The notes beneath the pieces were generated by a model. The model was not told the DNA's origin and did not search any database. It worked only from the letters and a program-made list of their open reading frames with translations. DNA of 64,000 nucleotides, from NCBI RefSeq assembly GCF_000338295.1, contig NZ_ANMO01000097.1, positions 124,001-188,000 of the forward strand, in the 5' to 3' direction. The position numbers and the translations under genes were made by a program. Shown piece after piece: positions 28,599-37,433 of this stretch (position 1 is the first letter of the stretch; the number at the start of each line of letters is the position of its first letter). The DNA is from Rhodopirellula europaea 6C (lineage in GTDB: Bacteria; Planctomycetota; Planctomycetia; Pirellulales; Pirellulaceae).

Positions 28599-28904
28599 AT
28601 GGCAAAAGTCGATCAACCAGCCCCGAAGAAAGATGAGCCGGAGTCGCTTGCCGACCACTCGGCGACGATTAAGTCGCAGATACTTGAGAAAATCGGGAGG
28701 CCTCCGCGACTGCACCGCGTGGAAGTGTGTCGGCATCACAACGGCAACTACCGGGTCAATATTTGGGAAGAGCTGGAACCCATTGGAGAGTTTTCTCTCT
28801 CAAAACGGATCCACATCGGTGCGTCCTATTACCTGAAGGTCGCTGACTCGGGCGAGATCCTTCACAGCAATCCTCCGCTGAAGAAACGTAAAAACTCGAA
28901 GTGA
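28599..28904 (+). CDS. Small conserved hypothetical protein
   Basis: The 101-residue basic protein has no signal peptide and no named domain that I recognise. Its middle (residues 30-85) has a beta-rich pattern: VEVCRHHNGNYRVNIWEE, then FSLSKRIHIGASYYLKVADS. The ATG at 28599 gives a compact protein; a longer frame opens at 28491 but has a poor N-terminus. It ends 73 bases before the CvfB-like gene on the same strand, so co-transcription is possible. Confidence 0.6.
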   Translation: MAKVDQPAPKKDEPESLADHSATIKSQILEKIGRPPRLHRVEVCRHHNGNYRVNIWEELEPIGEFSLSKRIHIGASYYLKVADSGEILHSNPPLKKRKNSK

Positions 28905-28977
28905 TTTCGGTCCCCGGCGGACGGGATCGTGGTCGATCGACAAAGCTGCAGCTGATTGATTTGCTGGAACACCAAAC

Positions 28978-29808
28978 ATGATGATCGAAATCGGCGGCAC
29001 GTATGATCTAGAAGTCGTCAAGCAGACCGACTTTGGCGTGTTTCTGGATGCTGGAGACTTGGGCGAGATTTTACTGCCCAAAAAGCACACCCCGGAAGGC
29101 TTGAGCCCCGGCGACATTGTCGAAGTCTTTCTCTACACCGACTCCGACGACCGCCCCATCGCGACCACGCAAGTTCCCAAAGCCGAGGTTGGCGAGTTCG
29201 CGTATTTGGAAGTCAAAGAAAACACACCGGTGGGCGCGTTCTTGGACTGGGCATTGGACAAAGACGTGCTGGTGCCGTTTGCAGAGCAACATCGGCCAAT
29301 GGTTGTGGGAAAGTCCTACATCGTCTTTCTGTACCTGGACAAACAAGATCGAATCACGGCCACGTCCAAGATCGACAAGTACGTGAGCAACGATCCTGAA
29401 CACGGTTTCTACGCGCAGCAAGCGGTTGAGCTGATCATCGCGAATAGCACCGAAATGGGATACAAGGCGATCATCGACCAGAGCCACTGGGGATTGCTTT
29501 ACAATGACGACGTGGACGAGCGAATCAGTTTCGGCCAAACCATCCAAGGATATGTCAAACACGTCCGCGTTGATGGCAAGATCGATCTGAGCCTCAAGAG
29601 TGGCCAGCAAATTCGTGATCACTACAGCCAGATCATCGAAGATCATCTGCGAGACCACGGCGGATTTGCACCCGTTCACGATAAGTCGCCATCGGAACAG
29701 ATTTCGGATTTGTTTGGCATGAGCAAAAAGCAATTCAAAAAGGCGATCGGTGGCCTGTACAAGCAAAAGGTTATCACGATCGAGAAAGACGGCATCCGAT
29801 TGGTTTGA
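28978..29808 (+). CDS. CvfB-like S1-domain RNA-binding protein
   Basis: The 276-residue protein matches the CvfB/YitL family. Tandem S1-like beta-barrels start with GGTYDLEVVKQTDFGVFLDA and KENTPVGAFLDW. A third S1 unit includes YKAIIDQSHWGLLYNDD and YVKHVRVDGKIDLSLK. A C-terminal winged-helix unit ends with MSKKQFKKAIGGLYKQKVI. In Gram-positive bacteria CvfB binds RNA and affects virulence gene expression; a role in RNA-level control is inferred here. The start ATGATG is ambiguous by one codon. Confidence 0.92.
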   Translation: MMIEIGGTYDLEVVKQTDFGVFLDAGDLGEILLPKKHTPEGLSPGDIVEVFLYTDSDDRPIATTQVPKAEVGEFAYLEVKENTPVGAFLDWALDKDVLVPFAEQHRPMVVGKSYIVFLYLDKQDRITATSKIDKYVSNDPEHGFYAQQAVELIIANSTEMGYKAIIDQSHWGLLYNDDVDERISFGQTIQGYVKHVRVDGKIDLSLKSGQQIRDHYSQIIEDHLRDHGGFAPVHDKSPSEQISDLFGMSKKQFKKAIGGLYKQKVITIEKDGIRLV

Positions 29809-30051
29809 CCGCCGGATCTATATTAGGATAACTCCGCGTCCAAATCGGGATGTTCATTCAAACGTTCGGTGCGGTGATGAGTGCGATGAGTCATCCGGTT
29901 CTGATTACGTTTGTGGTTGCATGCGAGCGGATTGACAGTCGGAATGATATCGACGAAGCGGGATTGGGGACCTTCGTAATGTGGGACCAGTTCGAATCGG
30001 AAAATTCAGGGGCCGATCATGCCAGAGACGCCAAGTTCTAGGAGACGGCCA

Positions 30052-32616
30052 ATGCATCCGATTCACTCGCGAACTTCGTCTTTGATCTCTCTAGCCGGTG
30101 GGAAATCGCATCGCGGCGTATCGACCATTGGCCTGATCTCGCACATCGCAATTTTGACGGCCGTGCTGGTAATAGTGGTCGGTTCCGTTGCTGCTCAGGC
30201 GGACGATGAGCTTGAACAACTCGGCGCAGCAGAGCCCACAGCGGAATCGCTGGATTTCTTTGAATCCAAGATTCGCCCCTTGCTGATCGACCACTGCTAC
30301 GAGTGCCATGGTGAGGACTCGCAGGAATCCGAACTTCGCGTTGACACGTTGGCGGGAATGCTGACCGGTGGATTGGCGGGGGCATCCGTCATTCCGGGCA
30401 AGCCGGCGAGCAGCTTGTTGGTCACTGCCGTCCGCTATCACGATAACGATCTGAAGATGCCGCCGGACGAGAAGTTGTCAGACACTCAAATTGCGGACGT
30501 TATCCGGTGGGTTGAGATGGGAGCACCCCATCCCGACGCAAACACGGTCGGACCAATTGTTCCGCGGAACGAGGTGGACTTGGAAGAAGGTCGCAAGCAC
30601 TGGGCGTTCCAGCCGCCTGTGAAAGCGACTCCGCCGATCGGTGACGCATCGATGGATGTTCCAAACCCGATCGATGCATTTGTACTGACCAAATTGCATG
30701 CCGAAGGCCTGGGTCCCAACCCGCCTGCCGACAAACGGACACTTCTCCGCCGAGTCACGTTTGACTTGACCGGTTTACCGCCAACACCTGAGGAGATCAA
30801 TGCCTTTCTGTCCGATCATTCAGGCAACGCATTCGCGAAAGTGGTCGATCGCTTGCTCGCTTCGCCTCACTACGGTGAACGTTGGGCGCGCCATTGGTTG
30901 GACGTCGCTCGCTATGCCGATTCGAACGGGCTGGATGAAAACGTGGTCCATGGCAATGCGTGGCGTTACCGTGACTACGTCGTGCGATCACTGAACGATG
31001 ACAAACCCTACGACGAATTCGTCGTCGAGCAATTGGCGGGTGATCTGCTGGACTCGGGCAGCGACGTTGAGCTTCGTCACGAGCGTTTGATCGCAACCGG
31101 CTTCCTCGTTTTGGGGCCAAAGGTTCTGGCGGAAAAGGACCAAGCCAAGATGGAGATGGACATCATCGACGAACAGATCGATACCGTCGGTCGCAGTCTG
31201 ATGGGGCTCACGCTCGGGTGTGCCCGCTGTCACACGCATAAGTTTGATCCAATCAGTCACCACGACTACTACGGACTGGCCGGGATCTTTCAAAGCACTC
31301 AAACGATGGACAGCTACGAGACGGTCGCGAAATGGCATGAGAATACGATTGAGACACCTGACCAGGCGGAGGAGCTGAAGCAGCATCAACAAAGGATCGA
31401 CGATCAAGAAGAGTTGATTTCTAAGAAGATTTCGGACGCCAAGTCAAAGCTGGACCCGGCACCCGATGCCGCGGACAAACCGGATGAGATTGAGAAGCGA
31501 TTCCCGGATGAAACTCAGGCCGAGCTCACATCACTTCGTGGAGATCTCGATCGTTTGAAAGGCGAAACGCCGGAGTTGCCAACTGCAATGGGCGTTGTCG
31601 ATGGCGACATTGCGGATACCGCCGTGCATCTTCGCGGCAGTCACCTGACCCTTGGCGACGTGGTTCCTCGCCGCGTGCCTGAGGTTTTGGCTCTCGATGA
31701 TCAACCGGTGATTCCAGCCGACCAAAGCGGTCGACTCGAGTTTGCACAGTGGTTGACCGATGGGCGTCATCCGCTCACCGCCCGCGTGATGGTCAACCGT
31801 TTGTGGCGTGGCCACTTTGGCAGAGGTTTGGTTCCGACTGTCGACAACTTTGGATTGAAGGGCAGCCCACCAACGCATCCAGAATTGTTGGATTGGTTGG
31901 CGATTCGATTTGTCGAGGAAGGTTGGTCGATCAAGGCGATGCACCGGATGATCGTGCTTTCGCAAACCTATCAACAAAGCAGCGATTTTGACGCGTCCAA
32001 CGCGGAACGGGATCCGGGCAACCAGTTGTATTGGCGATTCAGCGTGCGACGGCTGGAAGCTGAAGCAATTCGCGATGCTTTGTTGGCTGTCAGTGGTCAA
32101 CTCGACCGGACCACCGGCGGCAACATCATGCAGTACAAGAATCGTGAGTATGTGTTCAACCACACGTCGCAAGACAAATCAAAGTACGATTCGAATCGAC
32201 GTTCGATCTACGTGCCAGTGATCCGCAATCACTTGTACGACATGTTCCAGCTGTTCGACTACACCGACGCGAGTGTTCTGAACGGCGATCGAAATACCAG
32301 CACGATCGCTCCGCAGGCATTGTTCCTAATGAACTCTGAGATGGTGTCTGACCTGACGTTTGCGATGGCAGATCGTTTGCTGAATGATGACGCCGACTCA
32401 GCGCAACGCATTCAACGTTTGTACTTGGAAGCTTACGGACGGCCAGCTAGCGATGCGGAGATATCCGACGGCGTCCGGTTCCTCTCACGATTCGAGACGA
32501 TTCTGCGAGAAAACAATGTTGGTTCCCTTAGCAGCGAGTCCAATCCGGAACGCTCCGCTTGGCAAGCGTTTTGCCAAGCCGTGGTGTCGTCCAGCGAATT
32601 TGTCTATCTCCGTTAG
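30052..32616 (+). CDS. Planctomycete cytochrome C/DUF1549/DUF1553 protein
   Basis: The 854-residue exported protein has an N-terminal hydrophobic helix (about residues 22-45), a PSCyt1 domain with one heme-type motif CYECHG, a DUF1549 (PSCyt2) domain with LTGLPPTPEEINAFL and RHWLDVARYADSNG, and a C-terminal DUF1553 (PSD1) domain with HPLTARVMVNRLWRGHFG. A second CXXCH occurs in LGCARCHTHKFDPI. These proteins are almost always paired with DUF1501 proteins, as here. ATG 30052 has GGAGA upstream and is preferred over ATG 30019. The family's function is not established. Confidence 0.92.
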   Translation: MHPIHSRTSSLISLAGGKSHRGVSTIGLISHIAILTAVLVIVVGSVAAQADDELEQLGAAEPTAESLDFFESKIRPLLIDHCYECHGEDSQESELRVDTLAGMLTGGLAGASVIPGKPASSLLVTAVRYHDNDLKMPPDEKLSDTQIADVIRWVEMGAPHPDANTVGPIVPRNEVDLEEGRKHWAFQPPVKATPPIGDASMDVPNPIDAFVLTKLHAEGLGPNPPADKRTLLRRVTFDLTGLPPTPEEINAFLSDHSGNAFAKVVDRLLASPHYGERWARHWLDVARYADSNGLDENVVHGNAWRYRDYVVRSLNDDKPYDEFVVEQLAGDLLDSGSDVELRHERLIATGFLVLGPKVLAEKDQAKMEMDIIDEQIDTVGRSLMGLTLGCARCHTHKFDPISHHDYYGLAGIFQSTQTMDSYETVAKWHENTIETPDQAEELKQHQQRIDDQEELISKKISDAKSKLDPAPDAADKPDEIEKRFPDETQAELTSLRGDLDRLKGETPELPTAMGVVDGDIADTAVHLRGSHLTLGDVVPRRVPEVLALDDQPVIPADQSGRLEFAQWLTDGRHPLTARVMVNRLWRGHFGRGLVPTVDNFGLKGSPPTHPELLDWLAIRFVEEGWSIKAMHRMIVLSQTYQQSSDFDASNAERDPGNQLYWRFSVRRLEAEAIRDALLAVSGQLDRTTGGNIMQYKNREYVFNHTSQDKSKYDSNRRSIYVPVIRNHLYDMFQLFDYTDASVLNGDRNTSTIAPQALFLMNSEMVSDLTFAMADRLLNDDADSAQRIQRLYLEAYGRPASDAEISDGVRFLSRFETILRENNVGSLSSESNPERSAWQAFCQAVVSSSEFVYLR

Positions 32617-32667
32617 AAACTTCGTTCATCCAATGAAGTCCCGCCTCCTTCAATCCCACCTGTGCTG

Positions 32668-34074
32668 ATGCAGTTCTCACGACGACGGCTCTTGCAAAAC
32701 ACCGCGGCGGGATTTGGATCGCTCGCGTTGGCATCGCTGCTTGCGGACGAGGCTCGAGGGGCCAGCGGCAGTGCCGCGTCGCTTTTGACGTCGCCACATT
32801 TCCCGCCAAAGGCGAAACGCGTGATCTTTCTGTTTATGAAAGGTGGCCCGTCGCACATGGACACATTCGACCACAAGCCTCAGTTGCAGAAGGACGATGG
32901 CAAGCCGTTGCCGTTTGAAAAGCCTCGTGTCCAATTTGCTCCAACCAGCAATCTGTTGGCGTCACCTTGGAAGTTCAAGCAATACGGCGAGAGCGGGATC
33001 GCAGTCAGTGAATTGTTCCCCCATGTCGCAGAGTGTGTCGACGATTTGTGCATCATCAATTCGCTGCACGGCACCAACCCTGCTCATGGCGGCGCGAGTA
33101 TGAAGCTGCACACGGGCAGTGATGTGTTCGTACGTCCCAGCATGGGTTCGTGGGTCACGTATGGTTTGGGCACCGAGAACCAGAACTTGCCCGGATTCAT
33201 CACCATCTGTCCGACGTTGGCACACGGCGGGACGAAAAATTGGGGCTCGGCGTTTCTGCCCGCCAGCGTTTCCGGGACTCCGATTGGCAACGCCAGTCAA
33301 TCATCTGATCAAGCCCGTGTGAAGTACGTAGAGAACGCTCGTCTGTCGCTGGATGCCCAACGTATGCAGCTGGATTTGACTCAATCCATGAATCGAGGTT
33401 TCTTGGAAACGACCGGGCCGGATTCCGACCTGGAAGCTCGTATCCAGTCGTTTGAACTAGCATTTCGAATGCAAACCGAAATGCCGGAGGTGTTGGACTT
33501 GGAAGCCGAGACGGAGGCGACCCACAAACTCTATGGCATCGACAACGAAACCACGGCTGACTTTGGACGCCAGTGCTTGATGGCACGCCGATTTGCTGAA
33601 CGTGGCGTGCGGTTTGTCCAGGTCACGCACAGCAACACGGAAGTGCAGTGGGACCAGCATGGAAACCTACGCAAAGGACATGCACAAAACGCGGCCGAGG
33701 TCGACTTGCCGATCGCGGGGTTGCTGAAAGACTTGAAGACGCGTGGTTTGCTAGACGACACGCTGGTGTTGTGGGGCGGCGAATTCGGACGCACACCGAC
33801 GTGCCAGGGATCCGGACAGGACGGACGCGATCACAACCCAGAAGGTTTCACGATGTGGATGGCCGGGGCTGGATTGAAAACCGGAATCCAGTACGGTGCG
33901 ACGGACGAGTACGGCTACTACGCGGTCGAGAACAAAGTCCATCTGCATGATTTGCATGCCACGATGTTGCATCTGTTAGGACTCGATCATGAGCGACTGA
34001 CGTATCGTCATGCTGGCCGCGATTTCCGCCTGACCGATGTCGCCGGGAAAGTGGTCCACGACATATTCGCTTAG
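32668..34074 (+). CDS. DUF1501 protein (sulfatase-like), Tat-type signal
   Basis: It begins with a twin-arginine-like signal ([20 protein letters not shown]). The DUF1501 body has the family landmarks [44 protein letters not shown] and [15 protein letters not shown]1501 proteins belong to the alkaline-phosphatase/sulfatase fold and are paired with PSCyt/DUF1553 proteins in planctomycetes. The gene begins 51 bases after the DUF1553 stop, so the two form an operon. The start is the ATG at 32668, not the upstream GTG at 32662. Confidence 0.93.
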   Translation: MQFSRRRLLQNTAAGFGSLALASLLADEARGASGSAASLLTSPHFPPKAKRVIFLFMKGGPSHMDTFDHKPQLQKDDGKPLPFEKPRVQFAPTSNLLASPWKFKQYGESGIAVSELFPHVAECVDDLCIINSLHGTNPAHGGASMKLHTGSDVFVRPSMGSWVTYGLGTENQNLPGFITICPTLAHGGTKNWGSAFLPASVSGTPIGNASQSSDQARVKYVENARLSLDAQRMQLDLTQSMNRGFLETTGPDSDLEARIQSFELAFRMQTEMPEVLDLEAETEATHKLYGIDNETTADFGRQCLMARRFAERGVRFVQVTHSNTEVQWDQHGNLRKGHAQNAAEVDLPIAGLLKDLKTRGLLDDTLVLWGGEFGRTPTCQGSGQDGRDHNPEGFTMWMAGAGLKTGIQYGATDEYGYYAVENKVHLHDLHATMLHLLGLDHERLTYRHAGRDFRLTDVAGKVVHDIFA

Positions 34075-34140
34075 ACGAGGGGGCCGTACGCCTGACGCTG
34101 CGAATCGTTGTTGGCAACGCACCGCTTGCCGGTCTCAAGC

Positions 34141-34617
34141 CTACGACTTGTGCGGCAGCATTTCGTTTTCGGAATTGGTTTTTGCCGCGAAGGGATTGGT
34201 GTGAACGTCGCCGACGACGCCATTCATCGCTCCGATCCAACTGCGAATTTGATCTTCCGTTTGAAAGCCGACGTGATCGCCAAGCTTTTCGCCATCGCGA
34301 AAGAGCATCATTCGTGGGATGCCAGTGATCTTGAACTTGCGAGCGAGATCTTGATTGCCGCAGAGACTGATTGAATGGATCTCCAAACCGTGCGGAGGGT
34401 CAGCTTTGATTGCGTTCAGTTCCTCATCCAAGCGATTGCAGGGACCGCACGAGTACGATCCGAACTTAACCAAAACCAAATTGTCTTGGTCGACCAACCG
34501 GTCAAACGATTCATCGCTGTATGTGCCCGTGATCTCCGACATGCTACAGCCGCCGCCCAGTCCAAAGATCGCGATGGAAAGCAGCAAACCAAATCGAGTT
34601 GGAGAAGAGGAAGCCAT
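34141..34617 (-). CDS. Thioredoxin-fold lipoprotein
   Basis: The signal sequence ends in a lipobox LGGGC (Cys24), so the mature protein is probably a lipoprotein. A thioredoxin-fold domain follows with active-site motif SCGPCN (CGPC at residues 57-60) and the cis-proline loop GIPRMM. A reducing or oxidising role for envelope proteins is likely, since both Cys are present. The product is 158 residues. It is convergent with the DUF1501 gene. Confidence 0.92.
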   Translation of the reverse strand: MASSSPTRFGLLLSIAIFGLGGGCSMSEITGTYSDESFDRLVDQDNLVLVKFGSYSCGPCNRLDEELNAIKADPPHGLEIHSISLCGNQDLARKFKITGIPRMMLFRDGEKLGDHVGFQTEDQIRSWIGAMNGVVGDVHTNPFAAKTNSENEMLPHKS

Positions 34618-35184
34618 CGACGGGCAATTTCGTGTGAGCTGAGAGAGGAGCGTTCACCGCACGGTTGCGGGAACAGTGATCACGGTCCTTTGGTAAACAC
34701 TTGGTCACAAAACGCGTTGTGTCAAACGCTTTGGCCGAGAAGCTGATTTCACATCCACGACAGCAAACGGGCATCTTCTGGTGACAGTCAGAGTAGAACA
34801 GTTGTCCCCAAGTGTTCCGTCGGTAAGGGGCGATTGCAAACTGCAAAATGGACATTGCAAATTGGCAATTGCAGGTCGGTGGAACAGGTGGTTCGCCAGA
34901 CCGGAAACACTTTGCGTTTTGCAATGAACAATTTGCACTTTGCAATCCACTCACGACGGTCCCACCGGGGCGATGTCGCTGCATCGCGTCCGCGATTGGT
35001 TTCGAGGCTTCCACATCGAGCCAAGTACTTGAGCTCCTTCGTAGTCATTTGTCCAAGGTCGCTCTGGATGGGGCCTTCTGAATGATGCGGTGTGAATCGG
35101 CTGCATCATTCCAATGTGCATCTATCGAGACTTCATCGCGAAGAAGGTCTGCGGTACAACCCGAGGCCGCTCGGGTTCGCGGGT
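34618..35184. other. Intergenic region carrying a long imperfect inverted repeat
   Basis: This 567-base region has no supportable gene. The short ORFs have no domain. Its main feature is the TTTGCAAT-rich inverted repeat listed separately. It lies between two minus-strand genes. Confidence 0.4.
34832..34947. repeat. TTGCAA-rich imperfect inverted repeat (30-nt arms)
   Basis: The left arm 34832-34861 and the right arm 34918-34947 are near reverse complements, matching at 25 of 30 positions by eye. Both are built from TTTGCAAT/ATTGCAAA units. The spacer is about 56 bases and contains its own GGTC...GACC pairing. A weaker match seems to continue outside the arms (CCGTCGGTAAGG against CTCACGACGG). 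The layout resembles a REP- or MITE-like element or a strong RNA hairpin. Confidence 0.65.
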
Positions 35185-35907
35185 TTAGCTGGGAAGCAGG
35201 CCAAAGGCTGCGGCTAGGAAGGCGGGGCCGTTGAACATGGAGTGAATTAGGATTGCGACGGTTGTGTTCTGAGTGCGATCGAAGATGAAGGGCAGGATCA
35301 GCATCAGTGGCAACGAGAGGATCAATGTTGAAACGCCAAATGGGATGTGGAAGGCGAGCCATAGCAATCCAATCGCCAACCAACTGTGTCGTATCGCGAG
35401 GCGTGACTGCACATAGCCTCGCCACAGCAGCTCTTCGCCGACGATGTTCAGCACAAACATGGGTGCCCAAAGCAAAAGCAGCAAACGGTCACCACCTTCC
35501 AGCGGCGACATGTCGATGCACCAGGGTTCTGTATCAACCGGCGGCGAGAAACCAAGCCGAGCTAGGATGCTCCAGGCCGCGAGTATCAAACCTGTTCCAG
35601 CCAGCACTGCGACGATTCCGCCGACTGCGTAGATGCAGTCGGTCCTGCTCATTGGGCGTACGCGAAGCGATTCCATGACCAACGCAAAGGTGTTAGCCTC
35701 TTCTCGATAGGCTTGCCACACCGCGTAGGTGACCATGGGAGGGAACAGTAGGAACCCGATCAGATACCAATGCGTTGCCGGGTGCAGTCCCGGTCGGGCT
35801 CTCAATGCTGGAAGCACCCAACCTAGGAGCAGCACGAGGTAGAAGGTCGCCGCCGAAAAGATCGCGGCTGCATTCACGATCGTCAGAGAAGTACGTTGGC
35901 AGTTCAT
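35185..35907 (-). CDS. CPBP/CAAX-family intramembrane metalloprotease
   Basis: The 240-residue multi-pass membrane protein has the CPBP family motifs: Glu158-Glu159 in GEELLWRG, His187 in AFHIPFG, and the C-terminal HSMFN motif (about residues 222-226). These are the residues that bind the catalytic metal. About six or seven hydrophobic helices can be drawn. In bacteria these proteases are linked to bacteriocin self-immunity, but no bacteriocin gene is seen next to it, so the substrate is unknown. Confidence 0.9.
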   Translation of the reverse strand: MNCQRTSLTIVNAAAIFSAATFYLVLLLGWVLPALRARPGLHPATHWYLIGFLLFPPMVTYAVWQAYREEANTFALVMESLRVRPMSRTDCIYAVGGIVAVLAGTGLILAAWSILARLGFSPPVDTEPWCIDMSPLEGGDRLLLLLWAPMFVLNIVGEELLWRGYVQSRLAIRHSWLAIGLLWLAFHIPFGVSTLILSLPLMLILPFIFDRTQNTTVAILIHSMFNGPAFLAAAFGLLPS

Positions 35908-36040
35908 TAAGTAGCATCCAAGCAGATTGCATGCCTTTGTCTTCCGTCACCATTGGCTGTTTCGATGATGGACACGCTGACCATGTACAACCCGATCATC
36001 GCTCAAGCGACTAATAAGGCTTGTGACGGTTCGTTGCTTC

Positions 36041-37429
36041 TCAGAACAGCACGCCGCGAGCGGTGAGGTATCCGAACAGAAAACCGATCGCCGTGAAGAC
36101 GAGGATGCTGACCAACCAGGTTGGACTCGATATTCCGGTGGCCTGCGAAGCAGCGGAGGCGGGGTTTTCCGGCGGTGGGTCTCGAGGAGGTGGCGGTGGA
36201 GTGACAACAGAGCTGGTGCTTGACGTGGATGAGTCCGGGGCGGATGCGGCCGAACCAACATTGTCCCAGCTCATTTCGTCGAGCATTGATTCGCCGAACG
36301 AGTCTTCCGGACTTGGGATGCCAGCGGCGGGGATTGCTACCGGTTGCATTCCTTCGCCGATTTGGATGGATCCCGAGTCGTTCGTGTCAGCATCCATTGT
36401 CGCCCACGGACTCAGACGCATCACGACTTCCGCAGCGGTGGTGATTCGCCGAGAGACTTCCTTTTCCATCATGTCCGCGATTGTGTCGACAAACGCTTCG
36501 CTGAGTTCCGGTGCGTGCTGAGTCGGCTTGAGCGGCATCTCGTTCAAATGTCGGCGACACTTTGATTTGGAATCACCACCGGGAAATGGCACCGAGCCTG
36601 TGCAGGCGTAGTACAGCGTGCAACCGAGCGAATAAATATCGCTGGGCGGTCCGACTTGGTCTGGTGTTCGAATCTGTTCGGGCGAAAGGTAGTCCGCGGT
36701 TCCGACCACCATGCCAGCCCGAGGATCATCATCCGGTCCGAATGACAAAGCCGCCAAACCGACGTCGGATACTTTGGCGTGACCGTCGGGAGTGACCATG
36801 ATGTTGGCTGGTTTCACATCGCGATGGACCAAACCGGATTCATGGGCGTAGGCCAGCCCCGCGGCGGCTTGAGCGATGATCGAGGCGGCTTGTTGCATCG
36901 ACAAACGACCGTGCTCGCGAACCAAACGTCGCAGATCGGTTCCCGGGACATACTCGGTGACCAAGTAGTGAACCTTGCCGTCCTTGCCCGCGTCAAAGGC
37001 TCTCACCAAATAGGGACTGTCGAGGTTCGACTGAAGCCGAATTTCGCGAGCAAAACTTTCCAGACTCAGCGGGTCGGACTTTTGTAGCGGCAGAACTTTG
37101 ATTGCACATTGTCGGCCCATGATCTTGTGCACGCCACCAAAGACCTGCCCCATGCCGCCTTGGCCGAGGAACTCGGTGATGACGTAGTTGCCCAATGTCA
37201 GCTTGGTTCGACCCGCGCGGATTTGTTGAGATTGGTAAGGCGTCAAGATTCGGTCGCGAACCAGCACCTTGGACATTTCTTCGCAGACCAACTCGGGGTT
37301 CAAGCGATCTTCGCTGGCGAGGTTTTGCTTGACTTCTTTGGCGGCGCGTTCCCACTGCTCCGCCTTGAGCAAATCAGATCTCAAGGCGGCTTCTCGAAAA
37401 ACGGCGACGGGGGAAAGCGTCTCGGTCAT
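36041..37429 (-). CDS. Ser/Thr protein kinase, tail-anchored
   Basis: The 462-residue protein has an N-terminal helical domain (about 1-75), then a Hanks-type kinase domain starting LGQGGMGQVFGG (about 89-100) with Lys111 in CAIKVLP, HRDVKPAN (202-209), and activation-loop end GTADYLSPEQI. The magnesium-binding motif is DVG (222-224) instead of DFG. A Pro/Ser-rich linker leads to a C-terminal membrane helix (about 436-457), so the kinase is cytoplasmic and tail-anchored. The start is ATG 37429, 4 bases after the stop of the large GH38-like gene, which is strong evidence for an operon. Confidence 0.92.
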   Translation of the reverse strand: MTETLSPVAVFREAALRSDLLKAEQWERAAKEVKQNLASEDRLNPELVCEEMSKVLVRDRILTPYQSQQIRAGRTKLTLGNYVITEFLGQGGMGQVFGGVHKIMGRQCAIKVLPLQKSDPLSLESFAREIRLQSNLDSPYLVRAFDAGKDGKVHYLVTEYVPGTDLRRLVREHGRLSMQQAASIIAQAAAGLAYAHESGLVHRDVKPANIMVTPDGHAKVSDVGLAALSFGPDDDPRAGMVVGTADYLSPEQIRTPDQVGPPSDIYSLGCTLYYACTGSVPFPGGDSKSKCRRHLNEMPLKPTQHAPELSEAFVDTIADMMEKEVSRRITTAAEVVMRLSPWATMDADTNDSGSIQIGEGMQPVAIPAAGIPSPEDSFGESMLDEMSWDNVGSAASAPDSSTSSTSSVVTPPPPPRDPPPENPASAASQATGISSPTWLVSILVFTAIGFLFGYLTARGVLF

Positions 37430-37433
37430 CAGC

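Noticed and set aside
29809-30051. Short ORF at 29850-30041 before the PSCyt gene
   Set aside because: No domain, weak start, and it overlaps the likely promoter region of the downstream gene.
36665-36680. GTTCGAATC, similar to a tRNA T-arm
   Set aside because: It lies inside the kinase coding sequence and no cloverleaf surrounds it. No tRNA was found elsewhere in the window.
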